A DNA stretch of 64,000 nt from Motacilla alba alba. Lineage: Eukaryota > Chordata > Aves > Passeriformes > Motacillidae. Below are positions 1-11,408 of this stretch, piece after piece. Each line of letters opens with the position of its first letter. Position 1 is the first letter of the stretch. The notes under the pieces are model-generated. The model was not told the origin of the DNA. It did not search any database and saw only the letters and a program-made list of their open reading frames with translations. The position numbers were made by a program, and so were the translations under genes. Where the stretch lies: positions 3,410,001-3,474,000 of the forward strand of contig NC_052021.1 in assembly GCF_015832195.1 (NCBI RefSeq), in the 5' to 3' direction.

Positions 1-1700
1 TTTGAGTTTCCCTGGGATGTGTTGGCATTCAGCGAAGGACGGCATTGGGAGCCCGTTCCCTTCGGTGCTCCAGGGGTCCGATGTAGTCCCTGATGGAATC
101 AGCCAGCGTATCCACATCTCTCCTACGTGGATTTCTTCCATCTTGGCCCTCCAGCCAGGGTCTGTGTCCCCCACCCACCAGCCAGGACTCACAGCAGTGT
201 AGCCATATATTGTAAAACCCCCTCGCTTTTATTTTTGGTACTAAAAAGGGGCACTTTACCCCAATGACTTTTTCTGGGCTGGGGCCGAGTGCCTCCGGGA
301 AAGTGCTTTGTAGTGCTCGGGGTTTTTTTTACCCCCCAGCCCTTTAAAATGTGAATCCTACAGGGGGGAGATCCCTCTGGCACCGTTGGATGTCTCAGGA
401 ATCACTGGGTGTCCCTGGGGGCTGTGGGGGCTCGCCAGACACCGCAGGGATGGGGTGCTCTCCTCGCAGGGTGCTGCCATCGATGCCATCCTCTGCTCGT
501 TCTCGGGATGGCATTTCTCCCAGCTGGATCATGCTGTCGTGGATAAAGCATTTCCACGTTAACCTCCCTTTTGCCAGCCTGGCCTGGCGTGGCCATCTTG
601 CCCCTCCCCTGGAGATGGGGTTTCTTTTCCCCCCTCTCTCCGTGTGACTCTTGCCCTGACGAGCAGCGCTGGGCAGGGCCGTGCCCCCCAAACCCACCAG
701 CCCCCCAGTTCTGACTTTTTACTGCCTGTTGGGAGCCATCACCAGCTCCACAACCTTCTCAAGTGCCATTTTACCAGCCCCCACCTGAGTGCCTGCTCCA
801 TCCATCCTCCTTCCCTCGCCGGGGGACCCGTGCTGGGGAGGGGGACACCCCACAGGCTTTGTGCACTTTCCATCCCGTAATTTATTTCTCTAGGTGTGTT
901 TGGCACGGCGCTGGTGGCGAGCTCCCATCTTCCAGCTGCTTTTCTCACGAGGAGGGGGGGTGCTGCCCCTCGTTTTGGGGGTGGGGGAGGAAGAAGCAAA
1001 AGCACAACCCCAGGGAATGGGTTGTCTTTCCCATCCTTTCCCTGGCGTGGGAGGTGAGGTGAGCGCGGCAGCCCGGCCGCCGCGGGCGCACGGGTGAGTG
1101 AGTGCGAGTAGCAATATGTGCGTGCGTGTGGCTGGGTGCTGAGAGGACACACACAAATATATATATTATATATAAATAAATATATTTTCCTTGAAGCGAA
1201 GATCCTAGGAGGTCGGTTAGGCCCTCGGATCGAGGGAGGGGCAGGGGGCGAGGACATCCTTGGCAGAGCGGGGACGGCCACCGTGGATGCAGGGACCCGG
1301 CGCCCTCAGCACAGCTGCTCGTTTGGGGAAACCTGCTCTGCTAGCCAAAAACAATCAGACCATATCCAAGGACAACGTGACTTAATGGACAGGAGCCGGA
1401 GGGAAACCTTTTTTGTCGTTTATTTTTTTTCTCCAAATGCCCCCTTTCCCAACCTCCCTGTGTCTCCGTTCCCCCTCCCAGCAAGTTTTCTCCCCAAAGG
1501 TTCTTTTGTAAGAGGGCTGGGGGCTGAGCTGGGAGGGAGTGCCTGGCCTCGCCGGGGCGTTCCTCTGCTAGTCAGGGGATCCCTTTGGGATTTCTCTTGT
1601 TTTGTACCGTCTCTTCAAGCAGGTGTTTGGGAGGAGAAAAGCTCTCGCCAGTGGTTGCTGTTACAGTGAGATCAATAAAGATTTTGGTTCTACTAAATCA
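1..1700 (+). other. Probable 3' untranslated region of an upstream gene
   Basis: No coding exon can be supported here. The stretch ends in a poly(A) signal (AATAAA at 1674) followed by a GT-rich stretch, as expected for the 3' end of a + strand transcript. An AT-rich patch of TA repeats lies at about 1155-1192. In mammals the gene upstream of PALD1 on the same strand is EIF4EBP2, which has a long 3' UTR, so it is the first candidate. That assignment rests on synteny only; I cannot recognise its sequence. Confidence 0.35.
1674..1679 (+). terminator. Candidate poly(A) signal of the upstream gene
   Basis: A canonical AATAAA hexamer is followed within about 30 bases by a GT-rich element (GGTGATTTGG). 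The nearest supported gene downstream starts about 2.4 kb later, so the signal belongs either to an upstream + strand gene or is fortuitous. Confidence 0.45.
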
Positions 1701-1940
1701 AGGTGATTTGGACTGTGATTCAGGGGGTGGGGAGGATCTTCCCATCCCTTTGGAGCAAACTCCCCTCATGGGCTCCCTCCCAGTCATGCCCGGAGAGCAG
1801 GGAAGGGTCAAACCCAGAACCAGCAGCTGAGGGTGAAATTGCAAAATGTCCCACACAGAGAAGCCTGATTTTCCCATCGGTCTCCCAGGTGCAAAACTTC
1901 CCCAAACTGATCATTTGTCCTGATCTCACCCCTGGAAGGC

Positions 1941-2012
1941 TTCAAGGCCAGGTGGGATGGGACTTGCAGCAACCTGGTCCGGTGGAAGGTGTCCACCAAC
2001 CATGGCCTTGAA
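1941..2012 (+). mobile_element. CR1 LINE 3'-end fragment
   Basis: The segment carries the CR1 3' UTR core (a 'ccaggtgggatgggact' stretch, then 'agcaacctggtc' and 'ggtggaaggtgtcc') in sense orientation. It is short and diverged and the terminal octamer repeat is missing. Confidence 0.5.
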
Positions 2013-3497
2013 GCCTTCAGAGACAGGACACCATTAATATATGTTAATACATTGCATTGTAATATGTTTTTGAATGTTTTTAAACCAGGTCAGTCGTTTT
2101 TGTACCATCCACTGTGACTGGGGAGGGCTCTGAGCAGCAAAGTGCTCTTGCCCCTCTAGGACTCTGAGGGAGGAGCAGCAAGGGGATGTCTGTCTGTCCC
2201 CTCCCTCTGGCTACAGAGGGTGCCCCCAAATTTCTGTGGGTGCCTCAGCAAACCACCAGCATCCCTTGGGGATGCAATCCTTGAGGACACCTCAGCTGTG
2301 TGTGTGAAATACCACAGCAGCACGTCACATTCCCAAAGCATTCAGATCCCAGGGGTGAAGCCGGGGGAGTGTTTCCAAGGGTTTGGGGGCCTCTTGGAGC
2401 ACCCTGGTTTGGCTGCGCTCGGAGTGGTCCTGCCATGACCTCCCGTGGATTCTGCTCATATTGCAGCAGTTTAATTCTGCAGTGTCAGGGAAATTTGGAG
2501 CGTGCGTCCGGGGAGGAACACGGCGAGAAAAATTGCTGACGAGGCGTTTGGGAGCTGCTTTTCCCTGAATCTGGTTTAGACCCTGCAATGCCAGTGACAA
2601 CTGGTTCCCTACCAAATTTTGGGGTGTTTTTACCGTGTTAATCCCAGCTATCAACGCCCCTGTAGCGAGGGAGTGCGTCTGTGAATCCCTGGCTTTTGGT
2701 GTGCCCCTCCCTAAGGAGCTTCTTAGATACTGATTTGGGATCTTAAAACGGAGAATTAAAATCAATTTCAAAAGCTTTAAAATTTCAATTTAGGCCTGTA
2801 AATGCAGCAGAGCAGCTGAGGGCAGGGTATTTTGGCTGAGCTGGATGCTGGGAGCCTGGCTAGGATCTCGGATCCCGACGAACAAACTTTCCAGCCCTCC
2901 TTTCCAGCTGTTACCATTTTCGGACTGGCTCTGGGCTGCGTTTACATTCCTGGCCCTCCTTCCCAGTGCCAGTGAACGTGTTAATGCCGTTTTTCTCCTT
3001 CTCCTTCGCCCTGCTGGTGTCCTACGAACGCTGATTTGGAGCAGCACGGCAGCCGTGGATGGTGCTGCGTGTGGGCGAGGCTGTAACGCCGGGGTGGCTC
3101 AGGGGGAAGTGGGGTTGGGGTCCTGCCTGGGGGGCTCTGAGAGCCACTGTTTTAACCCGAACAGAATGTGGGAAGGCAGGTAGGAGCTGAAAGGATCGGG
3201 GTTTTGCAGATTGGCTGAAATAGCATCTTTGTGTGGCAATGAGGGGAGCCTGAAGTGGCCTGATGGATTCACTCTGTGCCGTGGTGGTCTCCGGGCAGGA
3301 GATGAGCAGAGCCGGGTGCTGAAGCCATGCAAGAGCCCACCACGGTGCACCCTGCAGGCTGCTGGGAAACAGCTGCTGGGTGGGCAGCAGCCTTATTTCC
3401 AGGAGTCTGAGTGGCCTGAGCAAGGAAGGATGGCTCTGAGACCTGGGAATGCGCTGATGTTTCCCATGGAGCCGGGCCGGGAGTGCAGGCAGTGTTC

Positions 3498-3655
3498 GTG
3501 TGGAGAAGAGAAGGCTCCAGGGAGACCTTAGAGCCCCTTTCAGTGCCCAAAGGGGCTCCAAAAGAGCTGGAGAGGGATTTTAGACAAGGGCATGGAGGGC
3601 CAGGACAAGCAGGAATGGTTCTGAACTGCCAGAGGGCAGGGTTGGACGGGATATT
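3498..3655 (+). mobile_element. CR1 LINE 3'-region fragment
   Basis: It matches the part of CR1 just before the 3' UTR core: 'gggagaccttagagccc', then 'ctggagagggatttt', then 'agggttggacgggatatt'. The same block is seen in the better copy at 61645-62010. It is truncated on its 3' side. Confidence 0.6.
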
Positions 3656-3839
3656 TGGCTTCCGTCACACACATCCCTGTCTCCCATGCCTGGGAAGGAA
3701 AAGCACTTTTTGGCTTTGAGAGGTGCCAGCAGTGCCTTGATGCCCCCAAAACTACAAACCTGGCTGGGGTGGTGGCATTTGACAGGCCCCTCTCCATCCC
3801 AATCCCTCTCCGGTTTGTCACCAGGAGATGACGGAAGGA

Positions 3840-4115
3840 TCAGCGTGCCGGGGGTGCTGCGGGCCGGGTGTCCCCGGGACGATGGGGCTGCGTGCCAGGG
3901 GTGCCTAAGGGGACAGTGGCTGTGTTTGGGGGTGCTGCGGGCCGGGCGTCCCCGGGACGATGGGGCTGCGTGCCAGGGGTGTCTAAGGGGACGGTGGCTG
4001 TGTTTGGGGGTGCTGCGGGCCGGGTGTCCCCGGGACGATGGGGCTGTGTGCCGGGGGTGCCTAAGGGGACAGTGGCTGTGTTTGGGGGTGCTGCGGGCCG
4101 GGTGTCCCCGCGGTG
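3840..4115. repeat. 78-bp GC-rich minisatellite upstream of the PALD1 CpG island
   Basis: The landmark GTGCTGCGGGCCGGG recurs at 3854, 3932, 4010 and 4088, exactly 78 bp apart, giving about 3.5 units. Units differ by only a few substitutions (for example GGGCGT/GGGTGT and GGACAG/GGACGG). Because 78 is a multiple of three and the sequence is GC-rich, the array is open in several frames on both strands, but nothing suggests it is coding. It abuts the CpG island that probably holds the PALD1 promoter. Confidence 0.9.
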
Positions 4116-4640
4116 CCGGTGCCGCGGCCCGGGGGCGTCCCGGCGGTGCAGGGGGCGGTGCAGGGGGCGTGTTCCCGAGGCGGGGGCGGTCCCGGGCGCC
4201 CCTCGGCCCCGTCCCGGTGCCCGCCCCGGTCCCTCCCCCGCCGAGGCGCGGGCGCTCGGCGCGGCCGCGGGGCTGCGCTCCCGCCACCGCTCCCGCCGCC
4301 CCCATGGGGCGCCCGACGGCGCGGCCGGCCCGGCGCGGGAGCTGAGCCCGGAGCCGCCCAGGTACCGTATCCCCGCCGAGACCGGGCATCCCCCCTCTCC
4401 CAGCCCGGCATACCCCCCCGAGCCCCGGGACCGGGTGTTCTCCCCCCCTCCCGCCCCCGGCCCCGGGCGTCCTGCCCCGCTCCGCGCCCCATCCCGATCC
4501 CGGGCAGCCTCCCGCCGCCCCGGGGCCGAGCGCTGCCCGACCCCCGACCGCGCATCCGCCCCCCGGGACCGGCTACCCGTCTCATGCCCTCCCCGGGGTG
4601 CCGGGGTTCGTTTCCCGGCCCGGTGCGGTGGGAAGGGGAT
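4090..4640 (+). promoter_or_regulatory. PALD1: CpG island, probable PALD1 promoter
   Basis: This block is extremely GC-rich and dense in CpG, with several GGGGCGG/GGGCGG (Sp1-type) boxes around 4150-4190. It lies upstream on the same strand as the PALD1 coding exons and no other gene start is visible nearby. Mammalian PALD1 has a CpG-island promoter and a non-coding first exon, which fits. The transcription start cannot be fixed from sequence alone. Confidence 0.65.
4260..4361 (+). other. PALD1: Candidate non-coding first exon of PALD1 (5' UTR)
   Basis: A good splice donor (CCCAG|GTACCG, GT at 4362) closes a CpG-island exon. The first coding exon has an acceptor at 11210 and only 10 untranslated bases before the first ATG, so at least one upstream non-coding exon must exist. 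The left boundary is a guess. A short upstream reading frame (ATG at 4304, TGA at 4343) encoding 13 residues lies inside it. Confidence 0.45.
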
Positions 4641-6663
4641 GGAGGGGGCGGGAGCAGCCCTCGAGGGTGCCCCTCCACCCTCCGGGGGGTTTGCGATGGG
4701 CACCCGGGGGGCTTCTTGGGCGGGGAGCGCCCCCCAAGCCAAGGCAGGCGGGACAATGGGGGAATGATTGTTCTGCCCCTGGAGCACAGACCCCACAGCG
4801 TGGCCATGAGGTGCCCCAGCCGTGGCGAGGGGGTTTATCCGGAGCCAAGGCTGGGCTTCAAACCTCTGGAAGATAGATGGATCACTAGTTCCGAGGCCCA
4901 GCATGCGCCCCACGGATGGCATCCTCCCACCTCTCCTGCCTTTGCAGTTGCGTTTCCTATTGAAAAGGGGCTTTTCTCTCCCTCCTTTGGCCTGGAAGCC
5001 AGCCCCGCCGGGCCGGGAGCCCAGCACGGCTGCCTGCCGGTGCCGGCTGTGCCTGCTGCGGCTCCAGAGTGAGTTTTGGGATTTGCATCTCTTGGCCGCG
5101 CCTCCTTGGCACCCCCAAAAGCCGCCTGGGGAGCGGGCTCTGGAAGCGGGGAGGTGCGGGAGGGCTGGGGGATGAAGATGGAGGAGGAAGAGGAGCAGAT
5201 GTAGCCGAGGGCTGGGGTTTGGCTGGGCAGCCTCCCCTGTCGGGAGCACGAGGGCAGCGGGAAGGCTGGGATGGACGGGCTCCCGCTGGCACGTGCGGGG
5301 CATGGCGCAGAGCCCGGTGGGCTCCCGGCCCCTGTGGCACCGAGTCCCCCTCGCTGCCGGAGAGCACGTCCCGGGAGCAAGGCTGCCGACACCCTGGCTG
5401 AGCTCCTGCCCAGCTCCACGGCGCCGCAAACTTCCAGAAAGCCCATCCAGGCTGCGTTTCCGATGGCTGCCGGACTTTTCCGGACCCGCTTCCCTGCCCC
5501 GTCCCCGGTGCATCCTCTCAGTGCTGGGGGAGCCGACAGCCCCTCGTCTTCCCGCAGCGCTGCTGGCCGTGGCACCCCTCACATCCCGAGCTTGTTTTTC
5601 TCCCCTGGATGGGAGAAAACAGCGGGTTTTGGGGTGGCAGGGCTGGGAGCAGGCAGGCACTGCCTGAGGAGGAGGCAGCCAGGCAGCGGCGGTGGGACAT
5701 TTCCTTCCTGGAAGGCAGGAAGTGATTATGTCTTTGCACGGAGCCTAAAAATAACGGGCAGGTCTCTGCTGTGAGCAAAACTCCCCTGGGATTTGCTTGA
5801 TTTTTGCTTTATTTATTGAGAGAGCGGGGCGGGGGAGAGGAGATCTGCGAGCTCCGAGTGCTGCTGCATCCCAAACCACGCTGCCGGCGTGCATAAGGTG
5901 CTGCTTGTCCTGGGAAAGGTGTGGTCTGCGGCGCTTCCCGGCGTGGAAAAGCGGCCCCGTGGTAAAAGGAGCCGTCCCGTTGCTCCGGCAGCCTTCCCCC
6001 CGTTGGGAGGGGAGCCGTGGTTAGCTATGAATAGCACAAAATCACAGCCCTCGCCTTCCCAAAACGCCCCGGCCGGCTCCGCGTGGCGCTGGCCATCCCC
6101 GGCTTGCGAGCAGGGGGTTGCGCTGGGGGGGACAGGCTGAGCTCCCCAGCCCTGGGGACACCCTGCTCCCCCCGGCAGCCCCAGCGGGGTCACACCGCAG
6201 AACCTCTGGCGGGGGAGAGCTTGGCAGGTCTGGTTTGGGTGTGGGGCTGTGGTGCTTCCTGCCGGGCTGGGCACTGTTTGGTGGGACAAAAGCTTTGCCC
6301 ACAGGCCGCTGGTCTCTTTGGAGATGCCCCCGGCCTTTATCTTCACGTTTTTGGGCTTTTTGTTTTGTTTTTTCTTTGTGCTACTGAAAGGAAACCCTTC
6401 AGGCGGGCGTGCTCACAGACCTCGAAACCGCGGGCAGCGAGCTGAGGCACAACTGGCAGCGCTGGTGCTTCCGAGGCAGGGCTTTGTTCCTCTTTCCATT
6501 GCTGCCCCTTGGTGAAACCCCTCACCTCAACAGCAAGCAGCCCAAGCGTCTCCTGCCTGCCCAAAAAGCAGCACCCCAGGGACAGGTGGAACCTCCCAGC
6601 GGGCCTTAAAAGTTGTGGGGTGTGAGGCAGCAGCTACAGGTGGGCTCTTTGCAAAACCCTGGA

Positions 6664-6785
6664 GTCACTGGATGGTTTGGAAGGAGCCTTAAGGGTCATC
6701 CCATTCCACTCCTTGCCATGGGCAGGGACAGCTTCCACCAGACCGGGTTGCTCCAAGCCCCATCCAACACTTCCAGGAATGTAAT
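6664..6785 (-). mobile_element. CR1 LINE 3'-end fragment
   Basis: Reverse-oriented CR1 tail: 'ggatggtttggaagg', then 'tgccatgggcagggacag', then 'ttccaccagacc' and 'gctccaagccccatcca'. It lies in PALD1 intron 1. Confidence 0.7.
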
Positions 6786-8907
6786 TCCTCCCAGGCCGTG
6801 CTTAGCGAGGCAGGTTAATTATGCTGATTAACAGTGCAAACCAGGTTTGTGAAGAAGGGCTGCAGCCTGGATACCATTCCCAGCGGATGCTAGCATCCTC
6901 CTCATGGTGGGGAGCAGACTGGCATCCCCGTTTTTGGGGTGACTTTTTTTCTCCTCCATTCCCTGTCTCAAACAGCTTTCCCTGGCTTGAGGGTGGGGGG
7001 TTTTAAGTCAAGTAACTGAAGGCAAGTCCTCCCATGGAGGATGGGGATGTGGCACTCGGTTTTCTGCCAAAAACCAGGAGCGTGCGGGGGAGGGGGTGTG
7101 AAATGCCTGATGCCCGTTATTCTGGATGCTCCTGCTCGGATTTGGGGACAGGCATCCCACTGGTGCTTTCCTGTGGTGCTCGGCAGATGCTGGTGGGGGC
7201 ATTGGCAGCACCGATCCCAGCCTGACTGGGAAATGCCTCTGGACTTTCTAGGAAATGCTGCTTATTTCGTTACATTTTTGGCCATTGCCACTGGCTCTCC
7301 GAGGAGCTCCTGAGGATGGAGGGCAGTTGCTTTTGCTCCTTTAAAGATATTAATAAATCAGTCAAGGCTTGTAAAAGCAGAGCTGCAAAGTTGCCTTTCC
7401 AGGCCCTTTTCCTGCCCGTGGAAAGCACTTTTAGGTTGATTTGAGGCATTTTGGTTCTTTGCCTTCTTTTACCCTCATGGCTCGGTGGGTGGACAACACA
7501 TTCCAAATCATCCGCAGCTTAATGTGCTATTTCTCACCTTCAGTTTTTGTTTTATTATGTGCTTTTGAGAAGCTGGGCCGCTTCCTTCCGGCGTCACCTG
7601 GAACAACAGGAGCCTGGTTCCCATGCAGCCTCTGCTTTGGGATATCTCCTGGCACGGGCAGGCTGTCCCAGAGAAGCTGTTTGTGTGGGATTTCATTTTA
7701 GCTGTTTTTTTTGAAGAAGGGGGTTAAAGAGCACGCTGGGGCGGGGGGCTCAGCTCCAGCTCTGCTTCCTCCAGGCTCTGGTGATGCCCCTCCGGCTGCA
7801 CCGGAGCTTCCTGCTGGCCTGAGGTGTTTCCTGCCTCCCTGCTTGGCTCAGCAGTGCTCCAGGGGTGCCCCTGGGTCCCTCGAGGATGCATCCACGCTGA
7901 CTCCATGCTGAAAAGCCACAGGGGCTGCCCCACACTGAGGAAGGATGGATTCATTAGGAGGATGCTGCCAATGCTGCTGCTTCTTCCCAAAGGGCTTTGC
8001 TTTTCATTTAGAGGAGCTTTAAAAGCTATAAAGTATCTCGAGGATGCACGGAAGGAGATTTATTTGATTTATTTCCTGCTGACAATGAGGCGGCCAGGCA
8101 AGCGCACGCTTCCTCCTCGGCGCGGTGGCCGGGGCAGATGCATCCTGCAGCTGCAGCCTGACCACCTCCCACTATATTTAGTCCATTGTTTGCTCCAGCT
8201 TTGAGTCCTCGCCAGGTCCCCGGGTGTGGGAATAACCCCTGGGCCGGGTGGAGGGTGGGAGAGGTGGGAAGATGGAGGGCAGAGAGCTGTTACAGCGTCG
8301 TGACTTCTGGGGGAGAGGCTGCGGCGTCCGCACGCACAGGATCCCTTGGCATGCTCAAGTGGAATTCTTGGGATGCTCCTGGTGGCTCCTCTGCTGTTCC
8401 CTGCCCAGGCTTGGCAGAGCTGGGTCTGGAGGGGAAGGGAAGCACTTCTGCCCTGCCCACCCGGAGGCTCCGCTTTCTCATTAGGCAGCAAGAATAATTA
8501 ATCGGCAGCGCTTTGAATTTAGGGATCACACCTGGAGAGGAACACTGCTGGTTCGCTTGGTGGGATGCCCTTGTGCAGGGTGTTGGTCCTTTTGGCAGAA
8601 AATGGGCTCTTTGTTCAGGAGCCTTGGCCATGACTGATCTTAGGCTTGGCTTTGGGGTCTGTGAAGGGATGAGCGGCCGGCTGAGGGAATATTTCTGGGG
8701 TTTGTCCTCAAAAGAGAAGGGCAAGGTGCAGACAGGAGGCCAGGATGCTGTGCAGGGGGATGTTGTCTCTGTGTCCTCTCTCTCCTGGGAAGGAGACCCC
8801 CAGGTACAGTGTGGTGAAAGGGAAGGGATGCTCAAAACCCACCCCTGCCAGCTGATGGCTAATGACATGGTAAAATCCATGTGGCTTCTTCCCAGCCTCC
8901 TAACCTG

Positions 8908-9085
8908 GAATCATAGAATCCCAGAATGGATTGGGGTGGGAGGGATCTTAGAGATCATCTCGTTCCACCCCGCTGCCATGAGCAGGGACACCTTCCACTA
9001 GACCAGGCTGCTCCCAGCTCCATCCAGCCTTGAGCACCCTGAGAGGCACCGGCAGCTTCTCTGGGTGTCCTGTTCCAGTGCAGGA
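8908..9085 (-). mobile_element. CR1 LINE 3' end
   Basis: It begins with CR1 terminal octamer remnants in reverse (aatcatagaatcccagaat), followed by the conserved tail through 'agcagggacaccttccact' and 'cttctctgggtgtcctgttcc'. It lies in PALD1 intron 1. Confidence 0.8.
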
Positions 9086-11210
9086 ACATCTCATGGTGTT
9101 TGCCAGCTGTGGCCAGTAATGAGGAAAAGATTAATATTTGGGCTAATCCAGAGCCAGGCTGGGCCCTGGGCTCCTGCTTCCCTTGGCTGGCAATGATGCT
9201 TCATTGCATCTCTTCCCATTGCAACCACCAGCAATATTTGGTAAAATTTTCAGCCAAGATCATTTTGTCTGCTTTCCTGGGGTAGGGTTCTGCTTCCCTA
9301 CCCGTCCCAATTTGTGTCCCAGCTTGAAGAGTGGGCACTGGGAGGGTGTAAATCCTCCTGCTCCCATCAGATGCAGCAATACCAATACCAGTAAATAGCT
9401 GCTCCCGTTTGGAGAACACCAGCACTTCCCTCTTCCCATGGCTTTTTAGAGCAGTTCCCTTGGCTTCCCTCAGCACCCACTTTGGGTAATTTCGGTACTT
9501 TTCTTGCTTGGTTTTGCCTGCCCAGCCTCAGCAGGGAGTTGGGGAAGAAGCTGAGCTGTGATTTCCTCTCTCCGTTCATTTTGTGGTTTGAAAGACAATT
9601 TCCAAATCTGCCTGGCGTCTTTTATGCCTGTTATTTCTTGGTGTGGTTTGTCGGGAAAAGAAAATATCCCTGGGGGTTTTAGGGTGAAAGTGGGTGTCTG
9701 TGGGGAGGGGAGAAAGACAAAAGACATGCAGAAGCTGCCTGCCTTGGAACTGGGGGGTGGAATCTCCATCCTGCAACATGGGGATGGCTGGAGCAAACCC
9801 AGAGGGATCGATCCAGCCCGCTGTTGAAAAGATGCACCCATTCTGAGCAAGATTAGGGAAAAAAGCATCCTGGCTGGATGCCCCATTCCTGCTTGCTGCC
9901 TGAGCTCTCCAAAGCCTCGAGCGCTTGCTCTGAAACACTCAAAACCTCCCTATTTTTTTTTTTCCTTTATTTTTGCCCTCACAGTGTTTCCATGAAAGAA
10001 ACACTCAAGATGACTTTGGAGAAACGGCACTGGCCTGAAACAGCTGTTTTTGTTTTCTCCCCCCCTCTGCTCTTGTGTGTAAAAGAAACCAGGCTGCCTA
10101 ATGGTGCAGAAAATTCACAGTAGAGCAACAAGTTTTCCGTGGAGCAGGGAAGGAAGATGGGGAGGAGGGGAAAATGTGCGCCTGGGCACGGCGGTCTAGA
10201 AATAGCACATTTTCCGCAGGCTTTTCCCCCCACTTGAAGCATTTGCAGCTGCTGGGGGCATCACATTCGCTGGGATTGCAGTAAGGGGTTGATCCTGTGC
10301 TGCCTGTAAGGCAGGAGGAGCAGCTGCAGAAGGGTTTGTGGGGCTGGGTTAAAGCCATTCCCGGTATTCCCAGCGCTGAGCATCGCCTCGGAGCAGGTAC
10401 CATCCCCCTTTGGGTGCCGCCAGGGTTGTTCCCATGCAGCACAAAGGAGGTTTTGCTGGGGGCTGTCTCGTTAGGAGTGGGCAGAGTTCTTGTGTTTTCC
10501 AGGCTACCCCTTTGCCATCTCTCTTTGTTGGGAAGCCGGGATCCGGCCCTGGCTGGCGCAGACAGTCGGCTCATTGTCCCAGCCCGCTGGAGTGTGGCGG
10601 GATGCTCCTGGCCGCCGCCAGGCCTGGCCCTTTTCATTCCACCCTTGTTCGGGGATGAGCTCCCTGGGGATGGAGCAGGGGCTTCTTTTGGGGTCCCTGC
10701 CTGCCCTGGGTGCTCCCCCAGGATGGGGATAACCGGCTGCTGTCCAGGCAGCTTCCAGGCTGGCACACACCAAGCACCCAGCAACATGTGCTCTCTGTTC
10801 CAGAGTTTTCCGTGCGGGGAGGGACTCGGGAGTGGTTTGTGGGTGCTGGGAAAGCAGGGGACGAGGCTCTGTGCAGTGCCACGTGCTGACTCAGCAGATT
10901 TTGGGGACCGGATCCAGCACTTTGCCCTTTATTCCCCCCTCCCTCCTCAGCCCTACTTTCGCCTCCCCGATGGAGCAAGCTGCATGGCAGGCAGGAAGAA
11001 AGCCTTTTGTGAGGGCTGGCTTAGCGTTCCCTCCCTGGCCGGCTGTCAGCAGGGGGTTGCCCTGTGCCTGCCTGGGATTTTCCCATCCTAAAAATCAGGA
11101 GAGGCTGAAAAATTAATTCCTCCTCCCTTTTATTTCTTCCCCTACCTCCTTGTTTTGTTGTTTTTTTTTCCCCCTTTCCTCCCTGCTGCTCTCTGCCCAC
11201 CCCGGCACAG

Positions 11211-11408
11211 CTGCCCACGGATGATGGGTACGACGGCCAGCGCGGCACAGCAGGCGGTCTCGGCATCCCCCCTGGAGAGCCGGGCGCCGGGAGACGGCAG
11301 CATGGAGGACCAGCACTCCCTCAGCATCCACTCCTTCCAGACCCTGGGGCTCCACAACAGCAAGGCCAAGTCCATCATCACCAACAAAGTGGCGCCCGTG
11401 GTCATCAC
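11211..11408 (+). CDS. PALD1: PALD1 coding exon 1 (with 13 bases of 5' UTR)
   Basis: The acceptor CCGGCACAG ends at 11210 and the donor GTGAGT starts at 11409. It encodes residues 1-61 plus two bases of codon 62, including MGTTAS and the conserved block HSLSIHSFQ...HNSKAKSI. Coding starts at 11224; 11211-11223 holds the untranslated leader and the rejected ATG at 11221. Confidence 0.9.

Larger units (their letters stand above)
1701..3839. other. Unassigned intergenic sequence
   Basis: No exon, RNA gene or promoter is recognisable. It contains two CR1 fragments (listed separately). Mammals carry NODAL on the opposite strand between EIF4EBP2 and PALD1; no cysteine-knot (TGF-beta) coding exon is visible here on either strand. 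Confidence 0.5.
4362..11210 (+). other. PALD1: PALD1 intron 1 (inferred)
   Basis: About 6.8 kb between the candidate non-coding exon and the first coding exon. It holds CR1 copies near 6664 and 8908. No coding exon with conserved content is recognisable. It ends in a long pyrimidine tract (about 11124-11185) and a CAG acceptor at 11210. Confidence 0.55.

Noticed and set aside
739..1281. A 180-codon minus-strand frame near the left edge
   Set aside because: Low-complexity composition (Pro/Leu/Arg-rich with a Tyr/Ile-rich stretch over the TA repeat), no recognisable domain and no splice or promoter context.
2325..2771. A 148-codon minus-strand frame between the upstream gene and PALD1
   Set aside because: No similarity to NODAL or other known proteins, and no cysteine-knot pattern. 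Length is within chance expectation for this composition.
3840..4115. Possible CRISPR-like array
   Set aside because: The units are contiguous 78-bp tandem repeats with no spacers, in vertebrate DNA.
3840..5660. A 606-codon open frame on the minus strand across the CpG island
   Set aside because: GC-rich DNA with a codon-length (78-bp) tandem repeat keeps several frames open on both strands. The predicted protein is Pro/Arg/Gly-rich without domains and runs through the candidate PALD1 promoter.
11221..11223. First ATG as the PALD1 start codon
   Set aside because: It has a poor -3 base (C), and would give Met-Met-Gly, losing the conserved Met-Gly N-terminus. The ATG at 11224 has a strong context.
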